The notes: generated by a model not told the origin, from the letters alone. Shown: positions 52,682 through 62,033, counted from the first letter of the stretch. The stretch is DNA of 64,000 nucleotides from RGIG6307 sp964424345 (GCA_964424345.1 CAYRIK010000005.1:1-64000), one strand, 5' to 3'. Translations and numbers: made by a program.

Positions 52682-53827
52682 TTATACTAATTTATGAATG
52701 ATTTCATAAGCTTCCTGCTCTGCAAAAAGAATTTCTTCTACACTTGGATTTTGAATTACAGTATGTTTCTGCATACACTGTTCAATCAACTCTGCAATCT
52801 GAAGGAATGAAATCTTTTTGTCTAAGAATAAAGCTACTGCTTTTTCGTTTGCTGCATTTAATACGGTAGGCATACTTCCGCCAATCTTTGCAGCTTCGTA
52901 TGCAAGTTTTAATCCTCTGAATGTTTCCATATCAGGAGCTTCAAATGTCATCTGTCCCAATTCATAGAAATTAACTCTCTTTCCGTCCATTGGTCTTCTG
53001 TCTGGATAAAATAATGCATACTGGATTGGAAGCTTCATATCCGGTGTACCAAGCTGTGCAATAATGCCACCGTCCACATATTCTACCATGCTGTGAATAA
53101 TACTCTGTGGATGTACAACAACCTGAACCTGATCTAATGTTGCATCAAAAAGCCATTTTGCTTCGATTACTTCCAAACCTTTATTTACAAGTGTTGCAGA
53201 GTCAATTGTGATTTTACGTCCCATAGACCAGTTTGGATGCTTTAAGGCATCTTCTACCTGCATAGTCTTTAACTGCTCTATCTTCTTGCCTCTGAATGGA
53301 CCGCCGGAAGCAGTAAGCAAAATCTTGCTAACCTGTTCTTTTTTTTCTCCCTGCATAGACTGGAAAATAGCACTATGTTCACTATCAACCGGCAAAATAG
53401 AAACACCATACTCTTTTGCTAAAGGCATAATGATATGACCTGCTGTAACTAATGTTTCTTTATTTGCAAGTGCAATATCCTTTCCAGCTTTGATTGCAGC
53501 GATTGTAGGACGAATACCGATCATACCAACTAAAGCTGTGACCAATACTTCCATGCCTTCCCACACACTTGCTTCCAACAGTCCTTCCATTCCGCTCAAA
53601 ACAGGAATAGAAAGATCTTTTGTTTTTACTCGCAACGTTTCTGCTGCTTTTTCATCATACATAACGACCACTTCTGGTTTAAATTCACGCATCTGTGCTT
53701 CCATAAGTGTTACATTTGTACTTGCTGCCAAAACTGCAACTTTTAAATCTTCAGAATATGCTCTTACTACTTCTAATGTCTGTGTACCGATAGAACCAGT
53801 AGAACCGAGTATACCAATTTTTTTCAT
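52682..53827 (-). CDS. dxr: 1-Deoxy-D-xylulose 5-phosphate reductoisomerase
   Basis: First committed step of the MEP pathway, NADPH-dependent, target of fosmidomycin. The NADPH loop GSTGSIGTQTLEVV is at 8-21, then ALANKETLVTAG (about 120) and the metal/substrate site PVDSEHSAIFQ (about 145). The 381-aa length is normal. It lies 16 bp after cdsA and 17 bp before rseP. Confidence 0.97.
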   Translation of the reverse strand: MKKIGILGSTGSIGTQTLEVVRAYSEDLKVAVLAASTNVTLMEAQMREFKPEVVVMYDEKAAETLRVKTKDLSIPVLSGMEGLLEASVWEGMEVLVTALVGMIGIRPTIAAIKAGKDIALANKETLVTAGHIIMPLAKEYGVSILPVDSEHSAIFQSMQGEKKEQVSKILLTASGGPFRGKKIEQLKTMQVEDALKHPNWSMGRKITIDSATLVNKGLEVIEAKWLFDATLDQVQVVVHPQSIIHSMVEYVDGGIIAQLGTPDMKLPIQYALFYPDRRPMDGKRVNFYELGQMTFEAPDMETFRGLKLAYEAAKIGGSMPTVLNAANEKAVALFLDKKISFLQIAELIEQCMQKHTVIQNPSVEEILFAEQEAYEIIHKLV

Positions 53828-53843
53828 AAAACTGCCTTTCTTT

Positions 53844-54707
53844 TTATCCTATAAATACGTACTGAATGTCCAGTAAAAAATAAATCAGGAAATAAATACA
53901 TGGTGCTGTAAAAATGATACTATCAAAACGATCTAATATTCCGCCATGTCCAGGAATGCATGTTCCATAATCTTTGATATTAAAATTACGCTTAATTGCA
54001 GATGCTGCTAAATCACCGCACTGTGCAATCACGCTTCCTATACCACATACAATTCCCATTGCCAGTATACCATATTCAGAACCCATTACAAATTTGCCAA
54101 ACAGCATTCCAAGAATTGCTGCACCTACGACACCGCCAATACAGCCTTCTATAGATTTTTTAGGGCTTAGTACTGGAAATGCCTTATGATTTCCGATTGT
54201 TTTTCCAGTAAGCATTCCTACACAATATGCACAAGTATCACTGCCCCATGCACTGATCCAAATCATCCATACGACCTTACTGCCAACTTCAGGCAAAGCT
54301 CTCGTATTCGCAATAAAAGACAACATAACTGGAACATACATAAATGCAAATACAACTTCTACAACTTGACGTGCGTCATATTTTGGAAACGTAATAACAT
54401 ATACTGCCAAAAGGCTGATGATTGTAAATACTACAACCGCCAATATATATACCATATCTATCGTCTGTGCTGTTAGAGAAGCATACATATGACAAGCATA
54501 TAATACAAGTATTCCTGCAACACCAGTAAATTCTAAAAGGTTACGATTTTTTTTATCGTGCTTGATTCCTACTGCTTTTGTAAGCTCTAAAAAACCAATC
54601 ACAGAAATCAATGCAAGCATTGCATATAATGGAATCCCACCTAAACATATAAATATAAGTGTCAATACCATTAATACAATGCCGCTGAGCAATCTGGTCT
54701 TAAACAT
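53844..54707 (-). CDS. cdsA: Phosphatidate cytidylyltransferase
   Basis: Makes CDP-diacylglycerol for phospholipid synthesis; integral membrane protein of 287 aa with about eight helices. The CdsA signature SAIKRNFNIKD followed by PGHGGILDRFDS is near the C-terminus, with metal-binding aspartates. The start overlaps the uppS stop by one base. Same operon as uppS, dxr, rseP, ispG, polC. Confidence 0.96.
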   Translation of the reverse strand: MFKTRLLSGIVLMVLTLIFICLGGIPLYAMLALISVIGFLELTKAVGIKHDKKNRNLLEFTGVAGILVLYACHMYASLTAQTIDMVYILAVVVFTIISLLAVYVITFPKYDARQVVEVVFAFMYVPVMLSFIANTRALPEVGSKVVWMIWISAWGSDTCAYCVGMLTGKTIGNHKAFPVLSPKKSIEGCIGGVVGAAILGMLFGKFVMGSEYGILAMGIVCGIGSVIAQCGDLAASAIKRNFNIKDYGTCIPGHGGILDRFDSIIFTAPCIYFLIYFLLDIQYVFIG

Positions 54708-55432
54708 TATGCCTTTTCCTCCTTGAGTGCCCCAAATCTTCTATCTCTGCGATTATATGCTTCTATAGCCTTTATCAATTCTTGTTTATTAAAGTCAGGC
54801 CATGGAACAGGTGTAAAATATAACTCCGTATATGCCAACTGCCATAATAAAAAGTTAGAAATACGCTGTTCATTGCAAGTACGAATCAATAAATCTGGAT
54901 CTGGATAATCACCTGTATCTAATTGTTTAGATATCATTTCCTCTGTAATATCTTCCGGTGCGATTTCACCAAGCTGCGCCTTTGCAGCAAGCTTAGTTAC
55001 TGCACGTCGAATTTCATCACGTCCGCCATAGTTGATTGCAATGCTAAAATGCAAGCCTGTATTTTCTTTTGTTGCTTCTTCTAACTTGGCAATACTTTCC
55101 TGAATATCTGCATCCAGTCTTGTTTTGTCACCGATCACACGTACACACATATTGTTCTTTGCTGCAATCTTTAAACAGTTTTTCATGTAATTGCGTAAAA
55201 GCTTCATCAATGCATCTACTTCATCCTGTGGTCTATTCCAGTTTTCCGTTGAAAATGCGTATACTGTTAAATATTGCACCCCAAGTTTATATGCATCTTC
55301 GCAGATTGTTTCTACAGTTTTTGCTCCCTGAACATGTCCAGCATTTCTTGGAAGCCCTTTTGCTTTTGCCCAACGACCATTTCCATCCAGAATAATTGCT
55401 ATATGATTAGGAACTTTAAAATCTATTGCCAT
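54707..55432 (-). CDS. uppS: Undecaprenyl diphosphate synthase
   Basis: Cis-prenyltransferase making the C55 carrier for peptidoglycan and surface glycans. The catalytic motif ILDGNGRWAKAKGLPRNAGH lies at 14-33, with the later TVYAFSTENWNRP and the C-terminal LIRTCNEQRISNFLLWQ. The 241-aa length is standard. It heads the uppS-cdsA-dxr-rseP-ispG-polC-nudix operon; GGAG 6 bp before the ATG. The 194-bp gap to frr holds a terminator and repeats. Confidence 0.97.
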   Translation of the reverse strand: MAIDFKVPNHIAIILDGNGRWAKAKGLPRNAGHVQGAKTVETICEDAYKLGVQYLTVYAFSTENWNRPQDEVDALMKLLRNYMKNCLKIAAKNNMCVRVIGDKTRLDADIQESIAKLEEATKENTGLHFSIAINYGGRDEIRRAVTKLAAKAQLGEIAPEDITEEMISKQLDTGDYPDPDLLIRTCNEQRISNFLLWQLAYTELYFTPVPWPDFNKQELIKAIEAYNRRDRRFGALKEEKA

Positions 55433-55470
55433 ATGTTACTCCAATTCTAATTTTCTTTTCGCATTTATGT

Positions 55471-55587
55471 ATCCTCGCAAAGCGTAAATAACAAAATGGA
55501 TAAATCCACCTTTTCTCTCCTATACGCTCGAGTTCATCCTCGCGGAGCGTTTTTATATACTAGGGAATGGAAATTTCCTAGTATATA
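55471..55587. repeat. Structured intergenic element with direct and inverted repeats
   Basis: Between frr and uppS are two direct 15-bp copies (55471-55485, 55536-55550; 13 of 15 identical, core CCTCGC..AGCGT), an inverted ACGCTC/GAGCGT pair (55524-55529, 55545-55550), and a perfect 11-bp palindromic hairpin (55554-55564 with 55577-55587). Such clustering looks like a small dispersed intergenic repeat or a structured uppS leader. No second copy was noticed in this window. Confidence 0.45.
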
Positions 55588-55616
55588 AAAAAGGGCACTG
55601 TTTAAGGAGTGCCCTT
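55587..55616 (-). terminator. Terminator after frr
   Basis: AAGGGCACT (55591-55599) pairs with AGTGCCCTT (55608-55616), 8-nt loop, six T residues on the minus strand. It splits pyrH-frr from the uppS operon. Confidence 0.85.
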
Positions 55617-55626
55617 CCCAGACTTA

Positions 55627-56181
55627 TTAAACAGTCATGATTTCTTTTGTTTTCTCTTCTACAGCTTTGTCAATTTCCTTTACATACTTATCTGTAAGTT
55701 TCTGAAGCTGTTCTTCTAAGTTTGCGCGATCATCTTCTGTAATTTCGCTTGCTTTTTCTAATTTCTTTACTGCATCTACGCCGTCACGTCTTACGTTACG
55801 AACTGCAACTTTCTGTTCTTCGCCTTTTTTCTTTACGTCTTTTGCTAATTCTTTACGACGTTCTTCTGTTACTTCTGGGAAAACAAGACGGATTACAACA
55901 CCATCATTATTTGGGTTGATACCAAGTTCAGATGTCATAATTGCTTTTTCAATTGCTTTGATTAATGTTCTGTCCCATGGAGCGATCTGAATCATTCTTG
56001 GTTCAGGAACAGATACGTTTGCAACCTGCTGGATTGGTGTAGGTGTGCCATAATAATCAACTCTAATTTTATTTAATACGTTTGGATTTGCACGACCTGC
56101 ACGAATTGCTGCAAATTCTGTTACCAGATAATCCACGCATTTTTCCATTTTTTCTTCATAAATTGCTAATCTCTGATCCAT
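55627..56181 (-). CDS. frr: Ribosome recycling factor
   Basis: Releases ribosomes from mRNA after termination, together with EF-G. The 184-aa protein is the standard RRF size, with LVTEFAAIRAGRANPNVLNKI and IQIAPWDRTLIKAIEKAI, the hinge region, and the long three-helix bundle. It follows pyrH by 17 bp. Own terminator downstream. Confidence 0.97.
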   Translation of the reverse strand: MDQRLAIYEEKMEKCVDYLVTEFAAIRAGRANPNVLNKIRVDYYGTPTPIQQVANVSVPEPRMIQIAPWDRTLIKAIEKAIMTSELGINPNNDGVVIRLVFPEVTEERRKELAKDVKKKGEEQKVAVRNVRRDGVDAVKKLEKASEITEDDRANLEEQLQKLTDKYVKEIDKAVEEKTKEIMTV

Positions 56182-56198
56182 AAAATATATCCTCCAAA

Positions 56199-56894
56199 TT
56201 ATACAGTTACTTTTGTACCATTAAACTTTCCGTTAATAGTATTTACGATAGAATTTTCTTCGTTTAAGTCAAATACCCACATAGGCATCTTGTTATCACG
56301 AGCTAAAATAGATGCTGTCATATCTACTACCTGAAGATTCTTATCAATTACTTCCTGAATAGATACTTCATCATATTTGTGTGCATCTGGGTTTTTAGCT
56401 GGGTCAGAATCATATACACCATCAATAGACTTTGCTAACAAGATTGTTTCTGCTTCTACTTCAATTGCACGAAGTACAACGCCAGTATCAGTAGAAAAAT
56501 ATGGATGTCCTGTGCCGCCCGCAAAAAATACTACCATACCTTTTTCAAAATACTTGTTTGCTCTGTCTTTAGAAAACAGCTTTGTGAAAGAACCGCATTC
56601 AAATGGAGTTAAAATGTTTGTCTGCATACCAACACTTCTGAAAATTTCAGATACATAAATACAGTTCATGACAGTTGCTAACATACCAATCTGGTCTGCT
56701 TTTGTACGGTCAATGTTTTCAGAAGAACGTCCTCTCCAGAAATTACCGCCACCGATTACAATACCAACCTGTGTACCTGCATCTACTAACTGCTTTACCT
56801 GCAAAGCTACCTTTCTTACAGTTTCTTCATCAAAACCTGTCTTTTTGCTTCCGGCAAGTGCTTCACCGCTTAACTTTAGCATTAATCTCTTCAT
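56199..56894 (-). CDS. pyrH: UMP kinase
   Basis: Phosphorylates UMP to UDP; hexameric amino-acid-kinase fold. Motifs are LKLSGEAL near the N-terminus, IVIGGGNFWRGRSS (about 44-57) and FFAGGTGHPYFSTDTGVVLRA. The 231-aa length is normal. pyrH-frr is conserved; in most Firmicutes it follows rpsB-tsf directly, but here those two genes are about 20 kb away. Confidence 0.97.
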   Translation of the reverse strand: MKRLMLKLSGEALAGSKKTGFDEETVRKVALQVKQLVDAGTQVGIVIGGGNFWRGRSSENIDRTKADQIGMLATVMNCIYVSEIFRSVGMQTNILTPFECGSFTKLFSKDRANKYFEKGMVVFFAGGTGHPYFSTDTGVVLRAIEVEAETILLAKSIDGVYDSDPAKNPDAHKYDEVSIQEVIDKNLQVVDMTASILARDNKMPMWVFDLNEENSIVNTINGKFNGTKVTV

Positions 56895-56995
56895 AACAGT
56901 ACCTCAGTCTTCCTTATAGTTACTTCATTGTATTTAGTGTACCATAAAAACCACCTTGTGAAAAGCAAAAAGTGAATTTTTATATATGAAATATA

Positions 56996-57808
56996 CTATT
57001 CCAACTCCTCAAAAAGCTGTTTCATACATTTTCCAAACACCGGATGTACTTCATATGGTGCAATCTGTGCCATAGGTTTTAATACAAAATCACGATTATG
57101 CATATCTATATGTGGTATGGTAAGTGTTTCCGTATGCATGATTGTATTTTCATACAATAAAATATCCAAATCTAACGTTCTTGGACCCCAATGTATCTCT
57201 CTTGTTCTATTGTGCTTTTGTTCCACTTCATGCAACTTATCTAACAACTCGCTTGGAGTATACAATGTTTCTACTTGGGCCACACTATTTAAAAAATCCG
57301 CTTGTACGACTTCTCCATATGGTTTTGTCACAATATAATCTGCCACTTTCTTTATGCGAATTTTTGCATCTTCCCCTAATTCCTGTATTGCTGTATCTAG
57401 ATGAGATTTTGTATCTCCCATATTAGAGCCAAGTGCAATATAAGCCTTTTTCCAACCACGTTTGATTTGCACAGAAACACTTTCAAAAGGAAGCGGTATC
57501 GGTGCTTGTGGCTTTCTTACTTCCAACGTGATATTTTTTATAAGTGGAAATGTAAGCAATACTGCTTCTGCACAAACTTCTGCTGCTTTTTCAATCAAAT
57601 CATAAGATGTCTCTGTCATTTTTTCGTGTAAAAGCTGTGCTACTTCTCCATAATGCGTAGATGCTGTCAAATCATCTGTTTTTCCTGCTTTATACAGATC
57701 TGTTTCCATCACAGCATTGATATAAAAAAGCTGTCCTTTTTCTTTTTCTTCCGGAAACACACCATGATATGCATATATTTCCAAATTTTCTATTTTAATA
57801 CAGTCCAT
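56996..57808 (-). CDS. folB-folK: Fused dihydroneopterin aldolase / HPPK
   Basis: Two consecutive folate steps in one protein. Residues 1-115 are dihydroneopterin aldolase (YAYHGVFPEEKEKGQ; catalytic Lys region VRKPQAPIP). Residues 120-270 are 6-hydroxymethyl-dihydropterin pyrophosphokinase (AYIALGSNMGD; signature WGPRTLDLDILLY). It overlaps nothing and follows folP by 1 bp, last in the folate operon. The product feeds FolP, the neighbour. FolB-FolK fusions are known in Firmicutes. Confidence 0.95.
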   Translation of the reverse strand: MDCIKIENLEIYAYHGVFPEEKEKGQLFYINAVMETDLYKAGKTDDLTASTHYGEVAQLLHEKMTETSYDLIEKAAEVCAEAVLLTFPLIKNITLEVRKPQAPIPLPFESVSVQIKRGWKKAYIALGSNMGDTKSHLDTAIQELGEDAKIRIKKVADYIVTKPYGEVVQADFLNSVAQVETLYTPSELLDKLHEVEQKHNRTREIHWGPRTLDLDILLYENTIMHTETLTIPHIDMHNRDFVLKPMAQIAPYEVHPVFGKCMKQLFEELE

Positions 57809-57809
57809 A

Positions 57810-58631
57810 TCAACCTCTTCTTATCGCCTGTGTCATCTTAATTGCTCTTGCATTTGCCAAAACGTTATGTACTCGCACAAAGTTCCATCCCGCTCTAACT
57901 GCTTCTACCGTTGTAACTAATGTTCCTTCTTCTCGTTCTGTTGCCGGAAGATCCAACGTAAGTCCGATTACACTCTTTCTGCTTGTACCTAATAACATTG
58001 GATATCCTAACTGGTTAAACTCGTTTAATCTATGAAGCACTTGAAGATTTTGTTCATATGTTTTTGCAAAACCTACACCAGGATCTAATATGATTTTTTC
58101 TTCTTTTATTCCTGCTCTTTTTGCAATATCCACACAATCCTGTAAATCTTCCAATACCTCTTTCATAAAATCAACATACTCTGGCTTTTTTCGATTGTGC
58201 ATCAGGCAACAAGCTACACCCGTTTCAGAAATGACCTTTGCCATCTGGCCTTCATCATATTTCAACCCCCATATATCGTTGATTAAATCGGCACCTGCCT
58301 GAATGCCTGCTTCTGCTACCTGATATTTGTATGTATCCAAAGAAATCGGCACTTCAAAATGTGTCTTAATTGCCTCTATAACAGGTGCTACTCGCTCTAT
58401 TTCTTCTGCAACCGGCACAAACGTATATCCAGGTCTTGTAGACTCTCCTCCGATGTCTAATATGTCGCAGCCTTGTTTTATCATTTCTTCTGCATGAAAC
58501 AAGGCAGTATCTTTTGCATTGAATTTACCGCCATCAGAAAACGAATCGGGAGTTACATTTAAAATTCCCATAATATATGTCTTGTCCACTAAAGAAAATA
58601 CTTTTTTTCCAATTTGAATCTGCTCTACCAT
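57810..58631 (-). CDS. folP: Dihydropteroate synthase
   Basis: Joins 6-hydroxymethyl-dihydropterin diphosphate to p-aminobenzoate; target of sulfonamides. The motifs MGILNVTPDSFSDGGKF (21-37) and DIGGESTRPGY (about 60-70) are intact, and the phosphate-binding GTSRKSVIG is near the end. 273 aa. It lies 16 bp after the lipid kinase and 1 bp before folBK. No resistance-type insertion is apparent. Confidence 0.96.
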   Translation of the reverse strand: MVEQIQIGKKVFSLVDKTYIMGILNVTPDSFSDGGKFNAKDTALFHAEEMIKQGCDILDIGGESTRPGYTFVPVAEEIERVAPVIEAIKTHFEVPISLDTYKYQVAEAGIQAGADLINDIWGLKYDEGQMAKVISETGVACCLMHNRKKPEYVDFMKEVLEDLQDCVDIAKRAGIKEEKIILDPGVGFAKTYEQNLQVLHRLNEFNQLGYPMLLGTSRKSVIGLTLDLPATEREEGTLVTTVEAVRAGWNFVRVHNVLANARAIKMTQAIRRG

Positions 58632-58647
58632 GATGTCACCTCTAATA

Positions 58648-59538
58648 TTATTTTTCTATTATAATCGGAATTGCTCTGGAAATATTGTCTATGATAACCC
58701 GTTCATGACTGCCACCAAATTCCCCATCTAACGTCCAATCTATTGACGTCTCACCCTCAATAGTAAGCTGTGCTGTTTTAAAACAGGTAATACAAGCAGA
58801 ATCCAGTCTTCTTGTCACTAACGATGTAATAATATTATTTAACTCTATTGCATTCGATGGTCTTTTAATTAACGTAACTTCAAACTTGCCATCATCTAAT
58901 GCAACATGTTTTCCTGTCATATTTTTAAAACCGCCTACATAAACAGAATTGGCGATCATACCATATATATAATCGCCTTCTTCTGTCACTTCATCACATA
59001 CTATTTTCATCTTATAAGACTTTATAGAAGAAAGACTCTTAATTCCTTGTAAAATATACGCAGTATGACCAAGTATATTTTTCATCTGCTGATCTGTTGC
59101 ATAAGATACTTCTGTAAAAATGCCAAATGCCGCAACATACACAAAAGAAGCATCATTAAACTGTCCTATATCACAATGAAATACTTTTCCATCTACGATT
59201 GTGCGTGCTGCCTGCAGCATATTGTTGGAAATTCCAAGACTATGTGCAAAATCATTCGTACTGCCTGCTGGGATATAACCGATAGGTATTTCCTCTTTAC
59301 AGTGCATCATACCGGCAACAACTTCATTCAATGTGCCGTCACCACCACTGCATACAACTAAATCGTAATAGTCTTTTTTTCTGTCTTTTGTAAGTCGAAA
59401 AGCATCTTTGACCTTTTGGGTAGTGTATACCGTCACTTCAAAACCTGCTTTTACAAAAATATCAACTATGTCTAACAGATAATTTTTTATTTTCGCCTTT
59501 CCAGCCTTCGGGTTCAATATAAATAGTACGTTCTTCAA
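58648..59538 (-). CDS. Diacylglycerol/lipid kinase family protein
   Basis: Soluble lipid kinase of the DagK/YegS/BmrU family, 296 aa. The nucleotide-binding opening is LFILNPKAGK and the signature CSGGDGTLNEVVAGM (about 64-78); IGYIPAGSTNDFAHSLGI follows. It probably recycles diacylglycerol to phosphatidic acid, feeding CdsA, but YegS/BmrU members have unknown substrates. It is embedded between an HD-domain gene (7-bp gap) and folP (16-bp gap) in a folate operon, an odd companion. Confidence 0.88.
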   Translation of the reverse strand: MKNVLFILNPKAGKAKIKNYLLDIVDIFVKAGFEVTVYTTQKVKDAFRLTKDRKKDYYDLVVCSGGDGTLNEVVAGMMHCKEEIPIGYIPAGSTNDFAHSLGISNNMLQAARTIVDGKVFHCDIGQFNDASFVYVAAFGIFTEVSYATDQQMKNILGHTAYILQGIKSLSSIKSYKMKIVCDEVTEEGDYIYGMIANSVYVGGFKNMTGKHVALDDGKFEVTLIKRPSNAIELNNIITSLVTRRLDSACITCFKTAQLTIEGETSIDWTLDGEFGGSHERVIIDNISRAIPIIIEK

Positions 59539-59545
59539 GTCATCC

Positions 59546-60028
59546 TCACCACTGCATTATTTTATTTTTTCTTTCTTCACTCCAGTCACAGCTGTCACTT
59601 GCCTGACAACTATAGCAAGCTCTACTCAACTGGTCTGCTCTTGCCAACAATCCATTTAATGTTCTTTCATGAATCAGTTTCTTATCGCTGTGCGTATAAA
59701 TTGCATCTGTAATTTTTTGAATATCTTGTTCACAAAATCCACAATCAATCAATATTTCAGGTGCCAATCTTGCACTGACAAACGCATGCTTTTCCTTTGT
59801 TTCATATTGTACATGACGACCAATATCATGTAACAACGCAGATGCATAAATCAGCTCTTTGGAAAATCCATACGATTCTTCTATATTTAAAATATACGCA
59901 ATACGAGCTACATCCATAATGTGGGACATATTGTGTCTGCAAAAAATACGATCCGCTTCTTTTTCTTGATTTGCCTGCATATATGTTTGAAAAAGTGGAT
60001 GTTTTAAAATCTGATTTATCTTATCCAT
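59546..60028 (-). CDS. HD-domain metal-dependent phosphohydrolase
   Basis: A 160-aa HD superfamily protein. His and Asp metal ligands are in MSHIMDVARIAY and ALLHDIGRHVQYE, with a downstream His in KEKHAFVSARLAPEI and Asp in GLLARADQLSRA. A Cys-rich end (CYSCQASDSCDW) is unusual. It sits 1 bp after folE and before the lipid kinase in the fol operon. A role in removing phosphates from the dihydroneopterin triphosphate made by FolE is conceivable, as that phosphatase step has no dedicated gene here; this is speculation. Confidence 0.8.
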   Translation of the reverse strand: MDKINQILKHPLFQTYMQANQEKEADRIFCRHNMSHIMDVARIAYILNIEESYGFSKELIYASALLHDIGRHVQYETKEKHAFVSARLAPEILIDCGFCEQDIQKITDAIYTHSDKKLIHERTLNGLLARADQLSRACYSCQASDSCDWSEERKNKIMQW

Positions 60029-60029
60029 A

Positions 60030-60584
60030 TTATTTTACCATTTGAAAAAACTGTTGTTTTAAACTATCGTTATGCACAAACTCTCCTCGGCATGCCGTCG
60101 TTACTGTTTTTGTTCCAGGCTTTTTTACACCTCGCATCGTCATACACATATGTTCTGCTTCTATATAGACCATAACGCCCTTTGGCTTTAAATACTCCAT
60201 AATCGCATCTGCAATCTGATTATTGAGCTGTTCCTGAATCTGTGGTCTTCTTGCAAACACTTCTACTGTACGTGCCAATTTACTAAGACCTACTACTTTT
60301 CCGTCTGGAATATATGCAATATGTGCTTTTCCATAAAACGGCATCAAATGATGTTCACAAAGAGAATATAATGGAATATCTTTTTCAATGACAATCTCAT
60401 TATAAGATGCGGTAAATGTCTTAGATAAATGTTCCTCGGCACTTTCATCCAGACCACCGCAGATTTCTGCATACATGCGGGCAACTCTGTCTGGCGTATC
60501 CTTTAACCCTTCTCTATTTACATCTTCTCCAATTCCTTCTAATAACAGTCTAATGGCCGCTTCTACTTTTGCTTTATCTACCAT
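60030..60584 (-). CDS. folE: GTP cyclohydrolase I
   Basis: First step of folate synthesis, making dihydroneopterin triphosphate from GTP. Zinc and active-site residues are in SLCEHHLMPFYGKAHIAY and CMTMRGVKKPGT; GLSKLARTVEVFARRPQIQE is typical. I start at ATG 60584 (184 aa, family length), 12 bp after AAGGG; a longer frame runs back to 60671, overlapping folC. It follows folC by 19 bp. Confidence 0.96.
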   Translation of the reverse strand: MVDKAKVEAAIRLLLEGIGEDVNREGLKDTPDRVARMYAEICGGLDESAEEHLSKTFTASYNEIVIEKDIPLYSLCEHHLMPFYGKAHIAYIPDGKVVGLSKLARTVEVFARRPQIQEQLNNQIADAIMEYLKPKGVMVYIEAEHMCMTMRGVKKPGTKTVTTACRGEFVHNDSLKQQFFQMVK

Positions 60585-60603
60585 GTTAGCAAACCGCCCT
60601 TCT

Positions 60604-61905
60604 TTATTTGTTTTTATCCAATCGCTTTTGATATATTTGTTTAATTGCACCAAGATAAGATAAGGAACCAAAACATAAAATAACTGTATCCTTATCTGCT
60701 AATAAATGAGAAACCTCTACAGCTTCCTCTAAGCTGCTAAGATTTGTCACTTGATTATGATATACACCTGCTGCCTTTGCAAGCTCTAATGCATCTAATG
60801 CTCTTGGGTTATTTGGAGGTGTAATCGTTAAAATATGCTCTGCATACTTTGCAGTCAATGCAAGTACCTTCTCATACTCTTTATCTTTTAAAACGCCCAT
60901 AATAAAGATGATACGCTTATCTTTAAAATACAGTTCTATTGCATTTGCAAGCTGCTTTGCTGCATCTTCATTATGCGCCCCATCTATGACAAACATTGGA
61001 TGCTTGCCAAGCACTTCTAAACGTGCCTGCCATGTAGTATCTTCCAATCCTTTATAGATTGCCTTATCAGAAATTTCTAATCCATTTTCACGAAGCTGCA
61101 GCATAACTTCTACTGCTAATACTGCATTTGCAATCTGACACACACCTGCAAGGTGAATTTTTAACTTAGAAAAAGTTTTGTAACTAAACTGCTGTGTCGC
61201 AAGCCCATACTTCACACCAGTTGCCTGTGATACATCTGCAATCACAAGTTCTTGTCCTAACTGCTCTGCCTTTTCTTTCAGCACGTTTTCTGCTTCTGGC
61301 TGCTGTTTACAGCTTACAAGTACAGCACCTTTTTTAGCAATGCCTGCCTTTTCGGATGCAATTTTTTCTAATGTATTTCCAAGAATACCCATATGATCCA
61401 TACTGATAGAAGCCCATACGCAAGCAAGCGGTTTCGTAATGACATTTGTGGCATCTAGTGTGCCTCCCATGCCAACTTCCATTACAACTACATCACACTC
61501 TTTTTCAGAAAAATACAAAAATCCGAGTGCAGTTTCTACTTCAAACGGAGTCGGATGTGGATACCCTTCTGATACCAATTCTTCACATACCATTTTCATA
61601 CGTTCCATATAAGCACATAAATCTTTTTGTGTAATCATACGCGTTCCAATTTGAAAACGTTCTCTGTAATCGGAAATTGTTGGTGAAATATAACGTCCTA
61701 CTCGATATCCTTGTGCCATGAGCATATGTGACATATATGCACAAACAGAACCTTTTCCATTCGTTCCTGCTACATGAATAAATTTACAACGTTCTTCCGG
61801 ATGTCCTAACTTCTCGCATAAACGGTACATATTGTCCAATCCAAGTACAGAACCATATTGTTTCAAGGAATCTATATATTCTAATGTTTCTTTATAACTT
61901 GCCAT
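60604..61905 (-). CDS. folC: Folylpolyglutamate / dihydrofolate synthase
   Basis: Adds glutamates to folates. The P-loop is VAGTNGKGSVCAYM (about 45), and the Mur-ligase-like centre has EVGMGGTLDATNVI. I choose ATG 61905 (433 aa, MASYKETLEY), with GGGAAAG upstream; the earlier in-frame start at 61971 overlaps the promoter. It is first in the folC-folE-HD-dgk-folP-folBK operon. The promoter is at 61940-61968. No THF riboswitch is seen. Confidence 0.95.
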   Translation of the reverse strand: MASYKETLEYIDSLKQYGSVLGLDNMYRLCEKLGHPEERCKFIHVAGTNGKGSVCAYMSHMLMAQGYRVGRYISPTISDYRERFQIGTRMITQKDLCAYMERMKMVCEELVSEGYPHPTPFEVETALGFLYFSEKECDVVVMEVGMGGTLDATNVITKPLACVWASISMDHMGILGNTLEKIASEKAGIAKKGAVLVSCKQQPEAENVLKEKAEQLGQELVIADVSQATGVKYGLATQQFSYKTFSKLKIHLAGVCQIANAVLAVEVMLQLRENGLEISDKAIYKGLEDTTWQARLEVLGKHPMFVIDGAHNEDAAKQLANAIELYFKDKRIIFIMGVLKDKEYEKVLALTAKYAEHILTITPPNNPRALDALELAKAAGVYHNQVTNLSSLEEAVEVSHLLADKDTVILCFGSLSYLGAIKQIYQKRLDKNK

Positions 61906-61939
61906 GTTCTTTCCCAGCCATATCTCAAAATTTGCACTC

Positions 61940-61968
61940 AGTATAACACACCAAAAACAGAGTATCAA
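61940..61968 (-). promoter_or_regulatory. folC operon promoter
   Basis: TTGATA (61963-61968) and TATACT (61940-61945) on the minus strand with a 17-bp spacer, 35 bp before folC. Confidence 0.7.
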
Positions 61969-61998
61969 CAAAAACTATCAATTTTATAATTTACAAAA

Positions 61999-62033
61999 CG
62001 GGTATGACATACCCATTTGTATATCATACCCGT
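61999..62033 (-). terminator. Terminator after the Cys-rich small gene
   Basis: ACGGGTATGA (61999-62008) pairs with TCATACCCGT (62024-62033), 15-nt loop, T-rich on the minus strand, 15 bp past the stop. Confidence 0.75.
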
